Below, piece after piece: positions 5,574 to 5,574 of a DNA stretch of 5,574 nt. The position numbers and the translations under genes were made by a program. Source of the stretch: an uncultured Oscillospiraceae bacterium. Lineage in GTDB: Bacteria > Bacillota > Clostridia > Oscillospirales > Acutalibacteraceae. The stretch covers positions 1 through 5,574 of the forward strand of contig USAR01000111.1 in NCBI GenBank assembly GCA_900552605.1, read 5' to 3'. Under the pieces are notes generated by a model. That model was not told where the DNA came from, searched no databases, and was given only the letters and a program-made list of their open reading frames with translations. Position 1 is the stretch's first letter. Each line of letters begins with the position of its first letter.

Positions 5574-5574
5574 A

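Noticed and set aside
1..5574. Mobile element, CRISPR array, toxin-antitoxin or phage-defence system
   Set aside because: The whole window is accounted for by conserved housekeeping and sporulation genes with short gaps. No direct repeats, transposase or integrase motifs or att-like sites were seen.

Overview
The window is a tightly packed, entirely minus-strand stretch of a low-to-mid GC, spore-forming Firmicute, most likely a member of the Clostridia. It carries the conserved block rlmN - stp - prkC - rsgA - thiN - (small membrane protein) - spoVM, followed by a separate prfC unit. The gene order, the short overlaps and the GGAGGTG-type ribosome binding sites all fit that group. The species cannot be named from this sequence.

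Layout in the direction of transcription (high to low coordinates): the C-terminal 99 residues of the radical-SAM RNA methyltransferase RlmN (5274-5573) enter from the right edge. Next come the PP2C phosphatase Stp (4562-5290), the membrane PASTA kinase PrkC (2533-4494), the ribosome-assembly GTPase RsgA (1643-2536) and thiamine diphosphokinase ThiN (1020-1667). RlmN/Stp, PrkC/RsgA and RsgA/ThiN overlap, and Stp/PrkC are separated by 67 nt holding a hairpin. This looks like one operon with translational coupling. The rpe gene that sits between rsgA and thiN in Bacillus subtilis is absent.

Directly after the thiN stop is a good sigma-A-like promoter (TTAACA, 17 nt, TATACT). It precedes two very small genes: a 48-residue predicted membrane hairpin protein of unknown function (809-955) and a 28-residue SpoVM, the membrane-curvature-sensing spore coat anchor (706-792). 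A strong intrinsic terminator (640-687) closes this unit. Its U-tract abuts a second promoter (TTGAAT, 17 nt, extended-10 TGGTAAAAT) for prfC, which encodes peptide chain release factor 3; its N-terminal 180 residues (1-540) run off the left edge.

Functionally the operon links translation and ribosome quality (RlmN, RsgA, RF3) with Ser/Thr phosphorylation signalling at the cell wall. PrkC would sense the wall through PASTA repeats and Stp would reverse its phosphorylation; RsgA is a known substrate of this kinase family. Sporulation (SpoVM) sits at the end. No mobile elements, CRISPR arrays, tRNAs or rRNAs were seen, and no wholly new system. The least explained element is the small membrane protein paired with SpoVM.
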